Part shown: in pieces, positions 8,503-17,182 of the stretch
Numbering within the stretch: position 1 is the first letter of the stretch
Layout: each line of letters begins with the position of its first letter
Origin: a virus
Strand: one strand, 5' to 3'
DNA: 64,000 bases
IMG/VR virus record: IMGVR_UViG_3300005329_000012
Location: 25,544-89,543 of that record
The notes under the pieces: model-generated
The model's database searches: none
The model's input: only the letters and a program-made list of their open reading frames with translations
What the model was told of the DNA's origin: nothing
Made by a program: the position numbers and the translations under genes

Positions 8503-10644
8503 ATGGCGCCGGACGACAACAGGATCCAGATCGACCTCAAGCTGCTCCAGGACAAGAACCTGGAGCTGCTCAGGGACTTCTCGGACAAGTTCGAGCAGTC
8601 CGTCACCAACCTGGTGAAGCGGATCGACGACCTGGAGGCGGGTCGCAAGCCGACGACGACGGGCGCCGCGGGCCAGCTGAGCGGGCGCCAGTCCGACGCG
8701 CGCGACGTCGGCGAGGCGATGGAGAGCGGCACCACCAGGGGCCTCTGGCGCCCGGGCATGCCGGTCAACAGCGCGTGGGAGTTCGCGGCCCTCCCGGCGG
8801 CCCAGCGTTGGGAGCTGGAGCGCCAGGCGCAGCGGTACGGCGGGCCTCCCGGCTCGGTCCCCGGCGGCCCGTCCGGCCCCCTCGGCCCGCAGCCGAACCC
8901 GCAGGCGAGCGTGGCCCCGCGGCCGGGCATCGGCGGCGCGCGGTACGGCTTCGACACGCCGGACATGAACGACTACGAGCGCGCGAGCTTCCGCCTCGGC
9001 CAGGTCGGCGAGGGCGGCCTCGCGACGACTCGGTACATGTCGCACCTGTTCCAGCGCATGGGCCAGAGCGGCAGGCTCGGCTTCCGCGGCCAGATGGTGC
9101 AGAACCCGGAGACGGGCGAGCTGGAGTTCGGCGAGGACACGAACACCCTCGGCCGCGCGATGACCCGCTTCGGCGGTCGCGTCGGCCAGGCGGCCCTCAT
9201 CGGCACGTACGGGATGCAGTCGCTCCAGACCGCGCAGGGCATGGTCCCGATGCTCGGCGACCTCATGCCGGGCCAGATGGGCGAGCTGGCCGGTTACGGC
9301 ACGGAGGTCGGCCGGAGCCGCGCGGGCCTCCTCGGGACGCCCTACCTGAGCCCGGCGTGGCGCACCGGCCTCTCGGCGCAGTACGAGGCGTTCCGCCGGT
9401 CGCGCTGGGGCAGCTTCAACTGGAACCCGCTCAAGGGCTTCGGCCTCATCTCCGACCCGAACTACTCGCGCCAGCAGGCCGAGGAGGCGCTGAACATCAC
9501 CAACCAGTTCGGCTGGACCGGCGGGCAGCAGGACCGCGCCCTCGACATGATGCAGCACTACACCAGGCGGTACGGCGGCGCGATCCCGCAGGAGACGATC
9601 ATGCGCCTGATGGAGCCGGTCCTCAGGTACGGGACGTCGTCGCAGACGGAGGTCGCCAACTCCCTCGACCAGATGGCCGAGGCGGCCAAGAGCGCCCACA
9701 TGAGCCTGACCGAGTTCTCGCAGCGCGCCACCGCGGCGGCCGAGGAGCTTTCGACCGCCCTCGGCATCAGCGGCCCGGCCGCGCTGAACCAGGTGTCGGC
9801 CTACGTCGGGGCGACCGGCCAGACACCGGAGAACGCCGCCGCCGTGCTCGGCAACACGCGCAACCTCGTCATCGGCGCCGCCATGAGCGGCAAGGGCCTC
9901 TACGCCACGGCCCACAGCGGCCCCGGCGCGCTCGTGCAGGCCCAGAACGCGATCCTCGGCCCGCTCGCCGACCCGAACCACTGGCGCGGCATGAACAAGG
10001 CCGAGCGGGCGCAGGCGATGGAGCAGCTCCAGATCTACTACATGAGCGACCCGTCGCTGCTGGGCGGCAAGACGCCCGACCAGTTCGTGCGGCAGATCAA
10101 CCTCCAGCAGGAGACCGGCGTCACCGAGGCGCAGGGCTCGCAGGCCCGGTGGCTCATCGACCAGGGGCGGGCGTTCAGCGGCCCCGACTTCGCGCTGAGC
10201 GGCGACCGGATGCAGAGCATCCTCAGGATGGGCGGCGCGTCCGCCAACGACATCCAGGGCTTCATGGAGGCCGCGCGGACCGGCCACACCGGCAACGCCA
10301 AGATCAGCGGGCTCATCAAGGACCTCGACCTCGGCGAGGTCAGCGGCAAGCGCGAGATCAGCCTCCTCGCGAAGCGCCTGCTCGGCGCCAACGTCGAGGC
10401 GGCCGGGAAGGACGCCAACAACAGGACCCGCGTGGACATCAAGGTCGCGCCGCCGTACGACGAGATCTTCAAGGCGCTCGTCAACGGCGACGACGCGTCC
10501 AGCCGCAACTCGCGCAAGGGCTTCGGCCGCGCGGCGTCGGGCGCGGGCGACATGCTCCTCGACCTCGGCAAGGGCCTCGGCCCGATGGGCCTCCCGGTGG
10601 ACGCGGCTGGCCTGGCGGCGAAGGGCCTGGGCTCGATCTTCTAG
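8503..10644 (+). CDS. Tape measure-like protein
   Basis: 713 aa; ATG 8503 follows AAGGGG by 5 nt (GTG 8497 is the alternative start). It is the first long gene after the tail chaperones. The N-terminus is a coiled-coil-like helix (IQIDLKLLQDKNLELLRDFSDKFEQSVTNLVKR), then a Pro/Gly-rich linker (PGSVPGGPSGPLGPQPNPQ), long Ala/Met/Gln-rich helical stretches, and a Gly/Ala-rich hydrophobic C-terminus (GDMLLDLGKGLGPMGLPVDAAGLAAKGLGSIF). These are usual for tape measures that set tail length and are ejected through the tube. The length would correspond to roughly 100 nm of tail if mostly helical. Confidence 0.75.
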   Translation: MAPDDNRIQIDLKLLQDKNLELLRDFSDKFEQSVTNLVKRIDDLEAGRKPTTTGAAGQLSGRQSDARDVGEAMESGTTRGLWRPGMPVNSAWEFAALPAAQRWELERQAQRYGGPPGSVPGGPSGPLGPQPNPQASVAPRPGIGGARYGFDTPDMNDYERASFRLGQVGEGGLATTRYMSHLFQRMGQSGRLGFRGQMVQNPETGELEFGEDTNTLGRAMTRFGGRVGQAALIGTYGMQSLQTAQGMVPMLGDLMPGQMGELAGYGTEVGRSRAGLLGTPYLSPAWRTGLSAQYEAFRRSRWGSFNWNPLKGFGLISDPNYSRQQAEEALNITNQFGWTGGQQDRALDMMQHYTRRYGGAIPQETIMRLMEPVLRYGTSSQTEVANSLDQMAEAAKSAHMSLTEFSQRATAAAEELSTALGISGPAALNQVSAYVGATGQTPENAAAVLGNTRNLVIGAAMSGKGLYATAHSGPGALVQAQNAILGPLADPNHWRGMNKAERAQAMEQLQIYYMSDPSLLGGKTPDQFVRQINLQQETGVTEAQGSQARWLIDQGRAFSGPDFALSGDRMQSILRMGGASANDIQGFMEAARTGHTGNAKISGLIKDLDLGEVSGKREISLLAKRLLGANVEAAGKDANNRTRVDIKVAPPYDEIFKALVNGDDASSRNSRKGFGRAASGAGDMLLDLGKGLGPMGLPVDAAGLAAKGLGSIF

Positions 10645-10645
10645 C

Positions 10646-12466
10646 ATGGCGCTCGAACTCGTAGGGCAGCAGTCGATCGCGGTCGACCAGGCGGTCGAGC
10701 CCGCGCTGCGCTTCAGCCACCCGCAGATGGACACGGACCTCGTGATCCGGTCCGGCGCGAACTCCATCAAGTGGAGCTACGAGCTGAACACGCAGAGCAC
10801 GCCGACCCTCGGCGGCGAGGTCGTGCAGATCCTCTCGTGCTTCGTCGGCCCGATCACGATCGAGGGGATGGCCGCGGGCCTCCCGACCGACGGCTCGAAG
10901 GCGCGCTCGACCGGCTGGGCTGGGGGCTACACGCCCGCCGACGAGGCCCAGGACATCGTGCGCTGGTTCCTCCGCTACATGCACATGGCGGGCGGCGTGC
11001 AGGATCCGGGCGACTCCGACCGCAACCAGGCCGCGGTCCGGTTCACCTACGTCGCGCGCGGGTGGAGCTTCTTCATCATGCCGACGCAGCTCAGCGGCTT
11101 CGACTTCTCGGCCGACCAGGCGGGCGTCCCGTGGTCGATCACGGCCGAGATCGTGTCCGACGCCGGGCTCGACTACTTCCAGGCGGCGACGATGAACACC
11201 TTCACCGACTCGCTGACGGACCACGCCCTGCTCCAGACGGCCATCACGCCGGGCTTCGACTTCTCGCAGAACCCGTTCATCAACCCGACCCTGGCGGCGC
11301 CGGGCCTGGACAGCCTGGCCCAGCGGCTCGGCGACAACTTCCAGACGCTCGTGGCCTCGTGGGCGGGCTCGAACTTCATGACCTGGGGCTTCAACCCGCT
11401 CGGCGACCCGGGCGACATCAACAAGACCGACCCGTACTCGGTCTGGAACCAGCTCCTCGGCGGCGAGTACCTCGGCCAGATCCCGTCCGGCGGCTACACC
11501 GACTACCTCGGCAGCGCCTTCAACTCGTCGGTCTCGTCGGACGGCACCGACGGCGGCTCGGCGGTAACGATCGGCGGCGCCCAGGCCCCGCAGTGGGTGT
11601 CCGACGTGCTCAGCGGCCTCGGCTACCAGGCGACGCAGGAGAACGTCTGCTTCATGAAGTCCTGGTGGTCCGCCGAGGGCGGGGGCACCGGGTCGAGCAA
11701 GGCGAAGTTCAACTGGCTCAACGTCAACGCGGGGCCGCCGTCGCCCCCGGGCACGGACTTCTTCGTGTCCTCGAACGGCGTGCACATCGCCATCTTCCCC
11801 GACTACAAGACGGGCGTCGAGACGACCATTAAGTTCATCCGGGACACGGGGAACTACAACGACATCCTGGAGGCGCTCAAGAGCGGCAACCCGCTCCTGA
11901 ACTGGCCGACCACCGGGCTCGTGAAGTGGGTCGGCCCGGGCGGCGGGAACTACGGCGGCAACATCTACCAGGCGACCAAGCGGTGCGTCCAGGCGGCGCT
12001 CGACGCGGCGGACGCGCAGGTCGGCGACCAGGGCGGCAAGCGCGGCAAGATCCTGGAGTACATCCTCGCGGCCGAGGGCAACAAGGCGAACTGGCACTAC
12101 GCGTTCGGCGGCCCGGCGGGCAGGAGCGAGTTCGGCGTGGACCCGTCCAGGCGGACGCCGATCTACACCGACTGCTCGGGCTACACGGCCCTCTGCTACG
12201 ACGCCATCGGCATCCGCATCCCGGCCCAGAGCGACTCGCAGGGCCAGCTCTCGACCGCGCGCCACGTGACGGAGAACTACAAGTGCGGCGACCTCTGCAT
12301 CTACCCCGGCCACGTCACGATCGTCGCCACGGCGGGCAGCGCGTCCTCGGCCACGGTGTCGAGCTTCGGCGGCGACCCGCCGAGCTACGACGACCAGCCC
12401 GCCAGGCGGCAGGGCGTCAACTACCGCGGCGACCTGGAGTACGTCGTGAGGATCCTGGCGGACTGA
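10646..12466 (+). CDS. Tail lysin with lysozyme-like and NlpC/P60-like domains
   Basis: 606 aa. Residues 1-230 look structural (beta-rich, ITIEGMAAGLPTD..., FFIMPTQLSGFDF), resembling LysM-less baseplate adaptor domains. Residues about 325-430 look like a muralytic domain of the type in which a Glu follows a Trp-rich helix (FMKSWWSAEGGG, candidate E344, then KFNWLNV). Residues about 465-606 match an NlpC/P60 cysteine peptidase: C510 in TDCSGYTALCYDAIGI and H556 in YPGHVTIV. Such proteins sit at the baseplate hub and cut glycan and stem peptides during infection. It overlaps the next gene by TGATG. Domain calls are by motif only. Confidence 0.78.
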   Translation: MALELVGQQSIAVDQAVEPALRFSHPQMDTDLVIRSGANSIKWSYELNTQSTPTLGGEVVQILSCFVGPITIEGMAAGLPTDGSKARSTGWAGGYTPADEAQDIVRWFLRYMHMAGGVQDPGDSDRNQAAVRFTYVARGWSFFIMPTQLSGFDFSADQAGVPWSITAEIVSDAGLDYFQAATMNTFTDSLTDHALLQTAITPGFDFSQNPFINPTLAAPGLDSLAQRLGDNFQTLVASWAGSNFMTWGFNPLGDPGDINKTDPYSVWNQLLGGEYLGQIPSGGYTDYLGSAFNSSVSSDGTDGGSAVTIGGAQAPQWVSDVLSGLGYQATQENVCFMKSWWSAEGGGTGSSKAKFNWLNVNAGPPSPPGTDFFVSSNGVHIAIFPDYKTGVETTIKFIRDTGNYNDILEALKSGNPLLNWPTTGLVKWVGPGGGNYGGNIYQATKRCVQAALDAADAQVGDQGGKRGKILEYILAAEGNKANWHYAFGGPAGRSEFGVDPSRRTPIYTDCSGYTALCYDAIGIRIPAQSDSQGQLSTARHVTENYKCGDLCIYPGHVTIVATAGSASSATVSSFGGDPPSYDDQPARRQGVNYRGDLEYVVRILAD

Positions 12467-13518
12467 TGGCCTTCCGCCGACCCACCGACGACGACCGCCT
12501 CCCGTTCTACGCGAAGGGGACCGTCGACCGCAAGCCGCCGTTCCGGGCGACCGGCCAGGGGCTCAGCGTCGTGGACCCGGGGGCCAAGGCGGCCAGCGAG
12601 ATCACGTCCAACGCGTCGCTCAGCGCTAACGTCACGGCCGCGAACGGCTCGAAGTACCTGGAGAAGATCTACCTCTACGTCGCGCGCGTCTCCACCGGCT
12701 GGTCGCTCTCGGGCGACTTCGCCCAGGCGCTCAAGTCCCGCAGCTTCTACCCGCGCAACCTGAGCCAGGGCGACTTCGTGATCGAGGGCATCTGCCCGAG
12801 CCAGGACGAGTACGACAAGCTCGTGGAGTTCGTCCAGGCGCACCACCTGCGCATCGTGGACGACAGCACCGACCAGGACTTCTCCGAGTCGGCGGACCAG
12901 ACCGAGAGCGTCAAGTTCCGCATGGCGCCGTCCGGCCGCCCCGGCACGTACCGCCACGCGCCGAAGATCAGCTGGGACGTGGCCGTCACCAACATCGCCG
13001 CCGGGCACGAGCGGTTCAAGTTCCAGCCCGCGTTCACCCTCACCTGCAAGGTGCTGAACGACGACCTCCAGGGCGACGACGACGTCGAGTTCGACATCAT
13101 GACCAACCTGGAGTACAAGCAGGTGTTCACCGACGCCTTCGGCGACCTGTACCACCCGACGGCCACAGGCCCGGCCTTCTCGGCCGCGCTCGCGCCCGAC
13201 ACCCAGACCAAGTGGGACTTCACGGGCGGCGGCAACGGGGAAGCCGGGACCGGCGGGGGCGGGGGCGGCGGGTGCGACCGCGCGGCCGTCTTCGGCGACC
13301 ACGGCGACGGGAAGTGGGGCTACAGCAGCGACACGGAGTACATGGAGAAGAACAACCCCATGACGGGCTCGAACTTCGCGCCCGGCGTGGCCGCCCCGGT
13401 GAAGTTCCCCGGCGGCTGCCGCGGCCCCGGCTCGGACAACGCCTACGACGGGTCGTACATCAGGGACGGCGTGGACGGCGCGGGCAACCGCTACGACGAC
13501 AAGGGGCTCAAGCGGTGA
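12466..13518 (+). CDS. Baseplate/tail protein
   Basis: 350 aa, ATG overlapping the upstream TGA, and GTGA overlap with the hub gene downstream. Residues 60-260 are beta-rich (YLYVARVSTGWSLSGDFAQALKSRSFYPRNLSQGDFVIEG, FKFQPAFTLTCKVLNDD). Then comes a poly-glycine hinge (TGGGGGGGC) and an Asn/Gly/Asp-rich tail ending YDDKGLKR. In myoviruses the gene between tape measure/lysin and the hub is commonly a baseplate or tail-tube initiator protein, which fits. No specific family is recognised. Confidence 0.6.
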   Translation: MAFRRPTDDDRLPFYAKGTVDRKPPFRATGQGLSVVDPGAKAASEITSNASLSANVTAANGSKYLEKIYLYVARVSTGWSLSGDFAQALKSRSFYPRNLSQGDFVIEGICPSQDEYDKLVEFVQAHHLRIVDDSTDQDFSESADQTESVKFRMAPSGRPGTYRHAPKISWDVAVTNIAAGHERFKFQPAFTLTCKVLNDDLQGDDDVEFDIMTNLEYKQVFTDAFGDLYHPTATGPAFSAALAPDTQTKWDFTGGGNGEAGTGGGGGGGCDRAAVFGDHGDGKWGYSSDTEYMEKNNPMTGSNFAPGVAAPVKFPGGCRGPGSDNAYDGSYIRDGVDGAGNRYDDKGLKR

Positions 13519-16118
13519 GGAGGCTCGTCTACGCCCCCAAGGTCTGGGTCTTCATCCGGTCCTCGAACATCCTCGACGAGAAGGGCGACCCGAGGATCTA
13601 CGACGTGTCCAGCGACATCGTGCGCGGCTCCGTCACGCAGAACCTCGGCGACCTCTCGAAGGCGCGCTTCGAGCTGCGCAACCGCTTCCGCAAGTGGATC
13701 AGGAGCCCGAGCGACGGCTCGAAGCAGATCTTCCTGCCGATGGACCTCGTCACGATCTGGATGCAGCGCATCCCGGGCCACCCGGTCCAGGTCTTCACCG
13801 GCTACCTCGACTCGGTCCCGTACTACCAGGCGTACCCGGGCAACGCGATCTTCGAGGCGTCCTGCACGCTCAAGAAGCTGGCGTTCAACTGGTTCGACCC
13901 GGGCCTGCCGGTGTTCCGCAACTGGATGCAGGCGAACGGCTGGGCCTACGACCCGACGACCGGGAACGTGCTCGCCCAGACGCAGGGGAACACGAACTCC
14001 CCGAAGATCGCCTCGGACGCGAGCTTCGCCGACCTGCTCGGCCGGTTCCTGGTGGACATCGCCGGGTGGTCGCCGAAGGACATCGTGATCAGCAACATGC
14101 CGGTCGGCATCGCGGCCAAGGCGACCGAGCTGTACACGTCGGTCGAGGACGCGACCGAGCAGACCCTCCAGGACCTCAGCGGCCTGATGGGCAAGCTCCT
14201 CGGCGTGAGCGGCGTGACCGGCGTGGACAACAGCCCCGACGCCGCCCCGGACGACGACAGCGTGGCCGAGGCGGTCAAGAACTCCCTGCCGTCGGCGACC
14301 CTGGCCGAGGTCAGGAAGGTCTCGGCGGCGGCCACCGCCAGCAGCCTGCCGCCGTGGCTCCTCATCTTCGCGGGCCTGCTCGCAACCCACTTCCGCCCCG
14401 ACTACCACGTCACCGACACCAGCAACCCGGCGTGGGGCTACGGGCTCTACGCCCTGCGGCCCAACTCGGGCGGCCTCCTCAGCGGCGTGCCGATCATCGG
14501 CAGCGGCAACGACCAGATCGACGGCGTGGCCCCCGAGCGGGTGATGGACCCGACCCTCTCGGCGACCCTGTTCGCCAAGCGGCTCAACAAGAACAGGACC
14601 GACAAGGCCGACAAGGCCCTCGGCGGCGACGTGCAGGCCGCGCGCGAGTGGGTCGAGGCGGCGCTGGGCCGGAACGTCAGCCCGCCGGACACGCTCGACA
14701 ACCTCTACAAGGTCGCGCTCCAGGCGTCCGGCACGCAGAAGACCGACGTCGGCAAGCCGTCGGCGACGATCAGCGTGGACGTGAAGAACACGCCGCTCAC
14801 GGGCGACTTCGTCAAGGCACGCGTCACCCCGGCCGACTTCAAGGTCATCCAGTCGGGCAGCCTCAAGGACGCCGTGCCCGAGCTAGGCGCCGCGCTCATC
14901 CAGGCCAAGTCGATCGCGCCGAACATCCAGGTCCGCGGCGGCACGACCAACCCGCTCGACCTCGTGCTCACCGGCAGCGAGAAGGACCTCGCGCGCCTCT
15001 GGAGCTTCTACAAGGGGAAGCCCGAGTACCAGCGGATCGAGCTGCTCACCGCGAGCACGCACGTCGCCCTGGACAACGGTGTCACGAGCGGCATCCCGCT
15101 CACGATCGGCAACCCGCCCGCGATGCTCGTCAAGGTCAACGTGCCGCTGTTCGACAAGCTCGGGACGCTCACGCTCACCGACCCGCTCCTCGGCGGCGAC
15201 GCGGTGGACGCCGCGGGCGTCGAGGGAGGCATCACCTTCAAGCAGCTGGCCGCCTTCAGCGCCAACGCCGCGTTCGCGTCCAACTTCGCGTTCCCGGCCG
15301 ACTTCATCGCGTCGAACGTCCTGGTCGGCGACAAGGCGCTGATGAACGACGTGTCGTGCCTGAAGGGCGTGCAGCAGTTCTGCGCCGCCAGCCTCCGCAC
15401 CTTCCGCTCGCTCCCGGACGGCCGCTTCATGGCCTTCTACCCCGACTACTTCGGCGCGAGCCGCGACCCGTACTGGAAGATCTACGACATCGAGATCGTG
15501 GACTTCGGCATCCAGCTCAACGACGACGCCCTGGCGACGCACGTCTACGTCATCGGCGACTCGTTCGCGGGCGTCGGGGAGATGCAGGAGGCGTTCCAGC
15601 AGGCCGCCTCGCGCGGGCTCGCGACCCTGACCCAGCCGGGGATGCTCGACGCCTTCATCGTGCCGCTGAACATGACGAACGACGCGCAGGCGCGCGAGGG
15701 CGGCGACTCGGACTCGAACGTGACGATGGAGGAGGCGCGGCTCTCCAACGCCTTCAACTTCCTGGAGCACTACGGGGCCAGGCCGCACAAGGAGGACCAG
15801 CCGCTCATCCGCAACCCGTTCTACGAGTTCCTCATGGCCTGGCAGCGGTTCATGCAGCTCTGGGCGCAGCAGTTCGCGACGACGGTCCAGTTCTCCTTCC
15901 AGCCCGAGGTCATGGCGGGCGGCCTGATCGAGTTCCCGCAGCACCACATCCAGATGTTCTGCGACTCGGTCACGCACTCGTTCGACTACCAGGGCGGCTT
16001 CACCACGCAGGCGACGCTCACCGCGCCGTCCGTCTCGAAGGGCAAGGCGAACGCCTCGGCGACCGACCTGCCCGGCTTCGCGCTCGGCGGCACGATCAAC
16101 ACGGTGGGCGCGGCGTGA
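13515..16118 (+). CDS. Baseplate hub protein (gp27/gpD-like)
   Basis: 867 aa from GTG 13515. The N-terminus has the late-control/gp27 pattern: an initial strand set (YAPKVWVFIRSSN), SSDIVRGSVTQNLGDLSKARFELRNRFRKW, then MDLVTIWMQ....VQVFTGYLDSVPYYQ, which is typical of the tube-like hub ring. A central region (GLYALRPNSGG, GNDQIDGV) is inserted, and the C-terminus returns to beta structure (EFPQHHIQMFCDSVTHSFDYQGGFTTQATLTAPS). It is directly followed by a spike-like gene and gp25-like wedge gene, as expected for a hub. It is longer than P2 gpD, so it probably carries additional domains. Confidence 0.75.
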   Translation: MRRLVYAPKVWVFIRSSNILDEKGDPRIYDVSSDIVRGSVTQNLGDLSKARFELRNRFRKWIRSPSDGSKQIFLPMDLVTIWMQRIPGHPVQVFTGYLDSVPYYQAYPGNAIFEASCTLKKLAFNWFDPGLPVFRNWMQANGWAYDPTTGNVLAQTQGNTNSPKIASDASFADLLGRFLVDIAGWSPKDIVISNMPVGIAAKATELYTSVEDATEQTLQDLSGLMGKLLGVSGVTGVDNSPDAAPDDDSVAEAVKNSLPSATLAEVRKVSAAATASSLPPWLLIFAGLLATHFRPDYHVTDTSNPAWGYGLYALRPNSGGLLSGVPIIGSGNDQIDGVAPERVMDPTLSATLFAKRLNKNRTDKADKALGGDVQAAREWVEAALGRNVSPPDTLDNLYKVALQASGTQKTDVGKPSATISVDVKNTPLTGDFVKARVTPADFKVIQSGSLKDAVPELGAALIQAKSIAPNIQVRGGTTNPLDLVLTGSEKDLARLWSFYKGKPEYQRIELLTASTHVALDNGVTSGIPLTIGNPPAMLVKVNVPLFDKLGTLTLTDPLLGGDAVDAAGVEGGITFKQLAAFSANAAFASNFAFPADFIASNVLVGDKALMNDVSCLKGVQQFCAASLRTFRSLPDGRFMAFYPDYFGASRDPYWKIYDIEIVDFGIQLNDDALATHVYVIGDSFAGVGEMQEAFQQAASRGLATLTQPGMLDAFIVPLNMTNDAQAREGGDSDSNVTMEEARLSNAFNFLEHYGARPHKEDQPLIRNPFYEFLMAWQRFMQLWAQQFATTVQFSFQPEVMAGGLIEFPQHHIQMFCDSVTHSFDYQGGFTTQATLTAPSVSKGKANASATDLPGFALGGTINTVGAA

Positions 16119-16681
16119 GCAGCGTCTTCTCCACCGCGCCGCAGCAGCAGTACGAGTACGCGGCGGTCCTGATCGACGACGTCGACATCGAGGTCATGCA
16201 GGCGCACGCGCGCGACCGCACGGGCGCGATCATCCAGTGCTCGTACCGCGACCAGCCCGCCGGGCTCATGGCGATCCCGGCCCCGGGCGAGCGGTGGATC
16301 GCCATCCGCAAGGGGTACACGTGGTACCTCGAAAGCAGGATGGCGACGCCGGAGGAGATGGCGGGCCTCCAGCAGGGCGACCTCTCGATCGACGCCCCCG
16401 GGGACATCTACATCCAGGGCAAGAAGCTCTCGGCGATCGGCGGCAACGTCGTCCAGGACTTCGTCGAGCACCCGCTCGTCGGCGACGGGGGCTTCGCCAC
16501 CGCCGTCCTCACCCACGCGCCCCTGGGCGCCTCCAGCATCACGGTCTTCCTGAACGGCCTCCTCCTCTGGCCGGACCTGTGGACGTACGACGACGCGACG
16601 AAGACGATCACGTTCGACGCGACCATGGGGGAGATCGGCGCTCTCCTCGTCCGCTACGAGACCGCGGACGAGGTTAGCTAA
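16115..16681 (+). CDS. Baseplate spike-like OB-fold protein
   Basis: 188 aa; GTG overlaps the hub stop (GTGA). The first half reads as an OB-fold (YEYAAVLIDDVDIEVMQAHARDRTGAIIQCSYRDQPAGLMAIPAPGERWIAI), the fold at the base of phage spikes and gpV/gp5 proteins. The second half has repeated short strands (GDLSIDAPGDIYIQGKK) then SSITVFLNGLLLWPDLWTYDDATKTITF, a beta module common in tail tips. Placement between hub and wedge supports a membrane-piercing spike or its cap. No metal-binding HxH tip is seen. Confidence 0.65.
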   Translation: MSSVFSTAPQQQYEYAAVLIDDVDIEVMQAHARDRTGAIIQCSYRDQPAGLMAIPAPGERWIAIRKGYTWYLESRMATPEEMAGLQQGDLSIDAPGDIYIQGKKLSAIGGNVVQDFVEHPLVGDGGFATAVLTHAPLGASSITVFLNGLLLWPDLWTYDDATKTITFDATMGEIGALLVRYETADEVS

Positions 16682-16711
16682 CGCGCCCTCTCAAGCGCGT
16701 AAGGGGTGAGC

Positions 16712-17179
16712 ATGACCTGGAGTCTACAGATCAGGAACGGGGACCTCAACTTCGCTGGCCCGGGCGGCTTCGCCGTCGTCTCGGGGACGCAGAAGCTCGT
16801 CCAGGACATCCGCCACTGGCTGCTTGAGCCGCGCGGCACCGACCCGATGCACGCCGACTACGGCTCGACGCTCGACGGCGGGCAGCTCTCCGACGGCTCG
16901 ATCGTCGGCTCCTCGATCGGCGGCGTCTTTTCGGCCGAGGACACCCTCGTCATCGAGGCCGAGATCAGGCGGGTGCTCAACGCCTACCAGCTGCGCCAGG
17001 CCCAGCGCCTCCAGACGGAGGTCACGAGGTTCGGCGGCAAGAACACCTTCTCCACCGGGGAGATCCTCCGCACCGTCAACGCCGTCGAGGTTAAGCAGCT
17101 CGGCGACACGGCCGTCGTGACGATCTCCATCACCACCGCCAACGGCGACAACGTCAAGTTCGTCCAGCCCCTCGCGTAG
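16712..17179 (+). CDS. Baseplate wedge protein, gp25-like
   Basis: 155 aa. ATG 16712 is chosen because AAGGGG lies 5 nt upstream; GTG 16706 would add two residues. It matches the gp25/gpW-lysozyme-like wedge family: a segment around residues 20-50 (GTQKLVQDIRHWLLEPRGTDPMHADYGSTL, containing the family's EPxGxxxxxPxYG-like motif) and C-terminal strands (VEVKQLGDTAVVTISITTANGD). These proteins link the sheath to the baseplate wedge. It is followed 3 nt later by the baseplate J gene, its standard partner. Confidence 0.82.
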   Translation: MTWSLQIRNGDLNFAGPGGFAVVSGTQKLVQDIRHWLLEPRGTDPMHADYGSTLDGGQLSDGSIVGSSIGGVFSAEDTLVIEAEIRRVLNAYQLRQAQRLQTEVTRFGGKNTFSTGEILRTVNAVEVKQLGDTAVVTISITTANGDNVKFVQPLA

Positions 17180-17182
17180 CCC

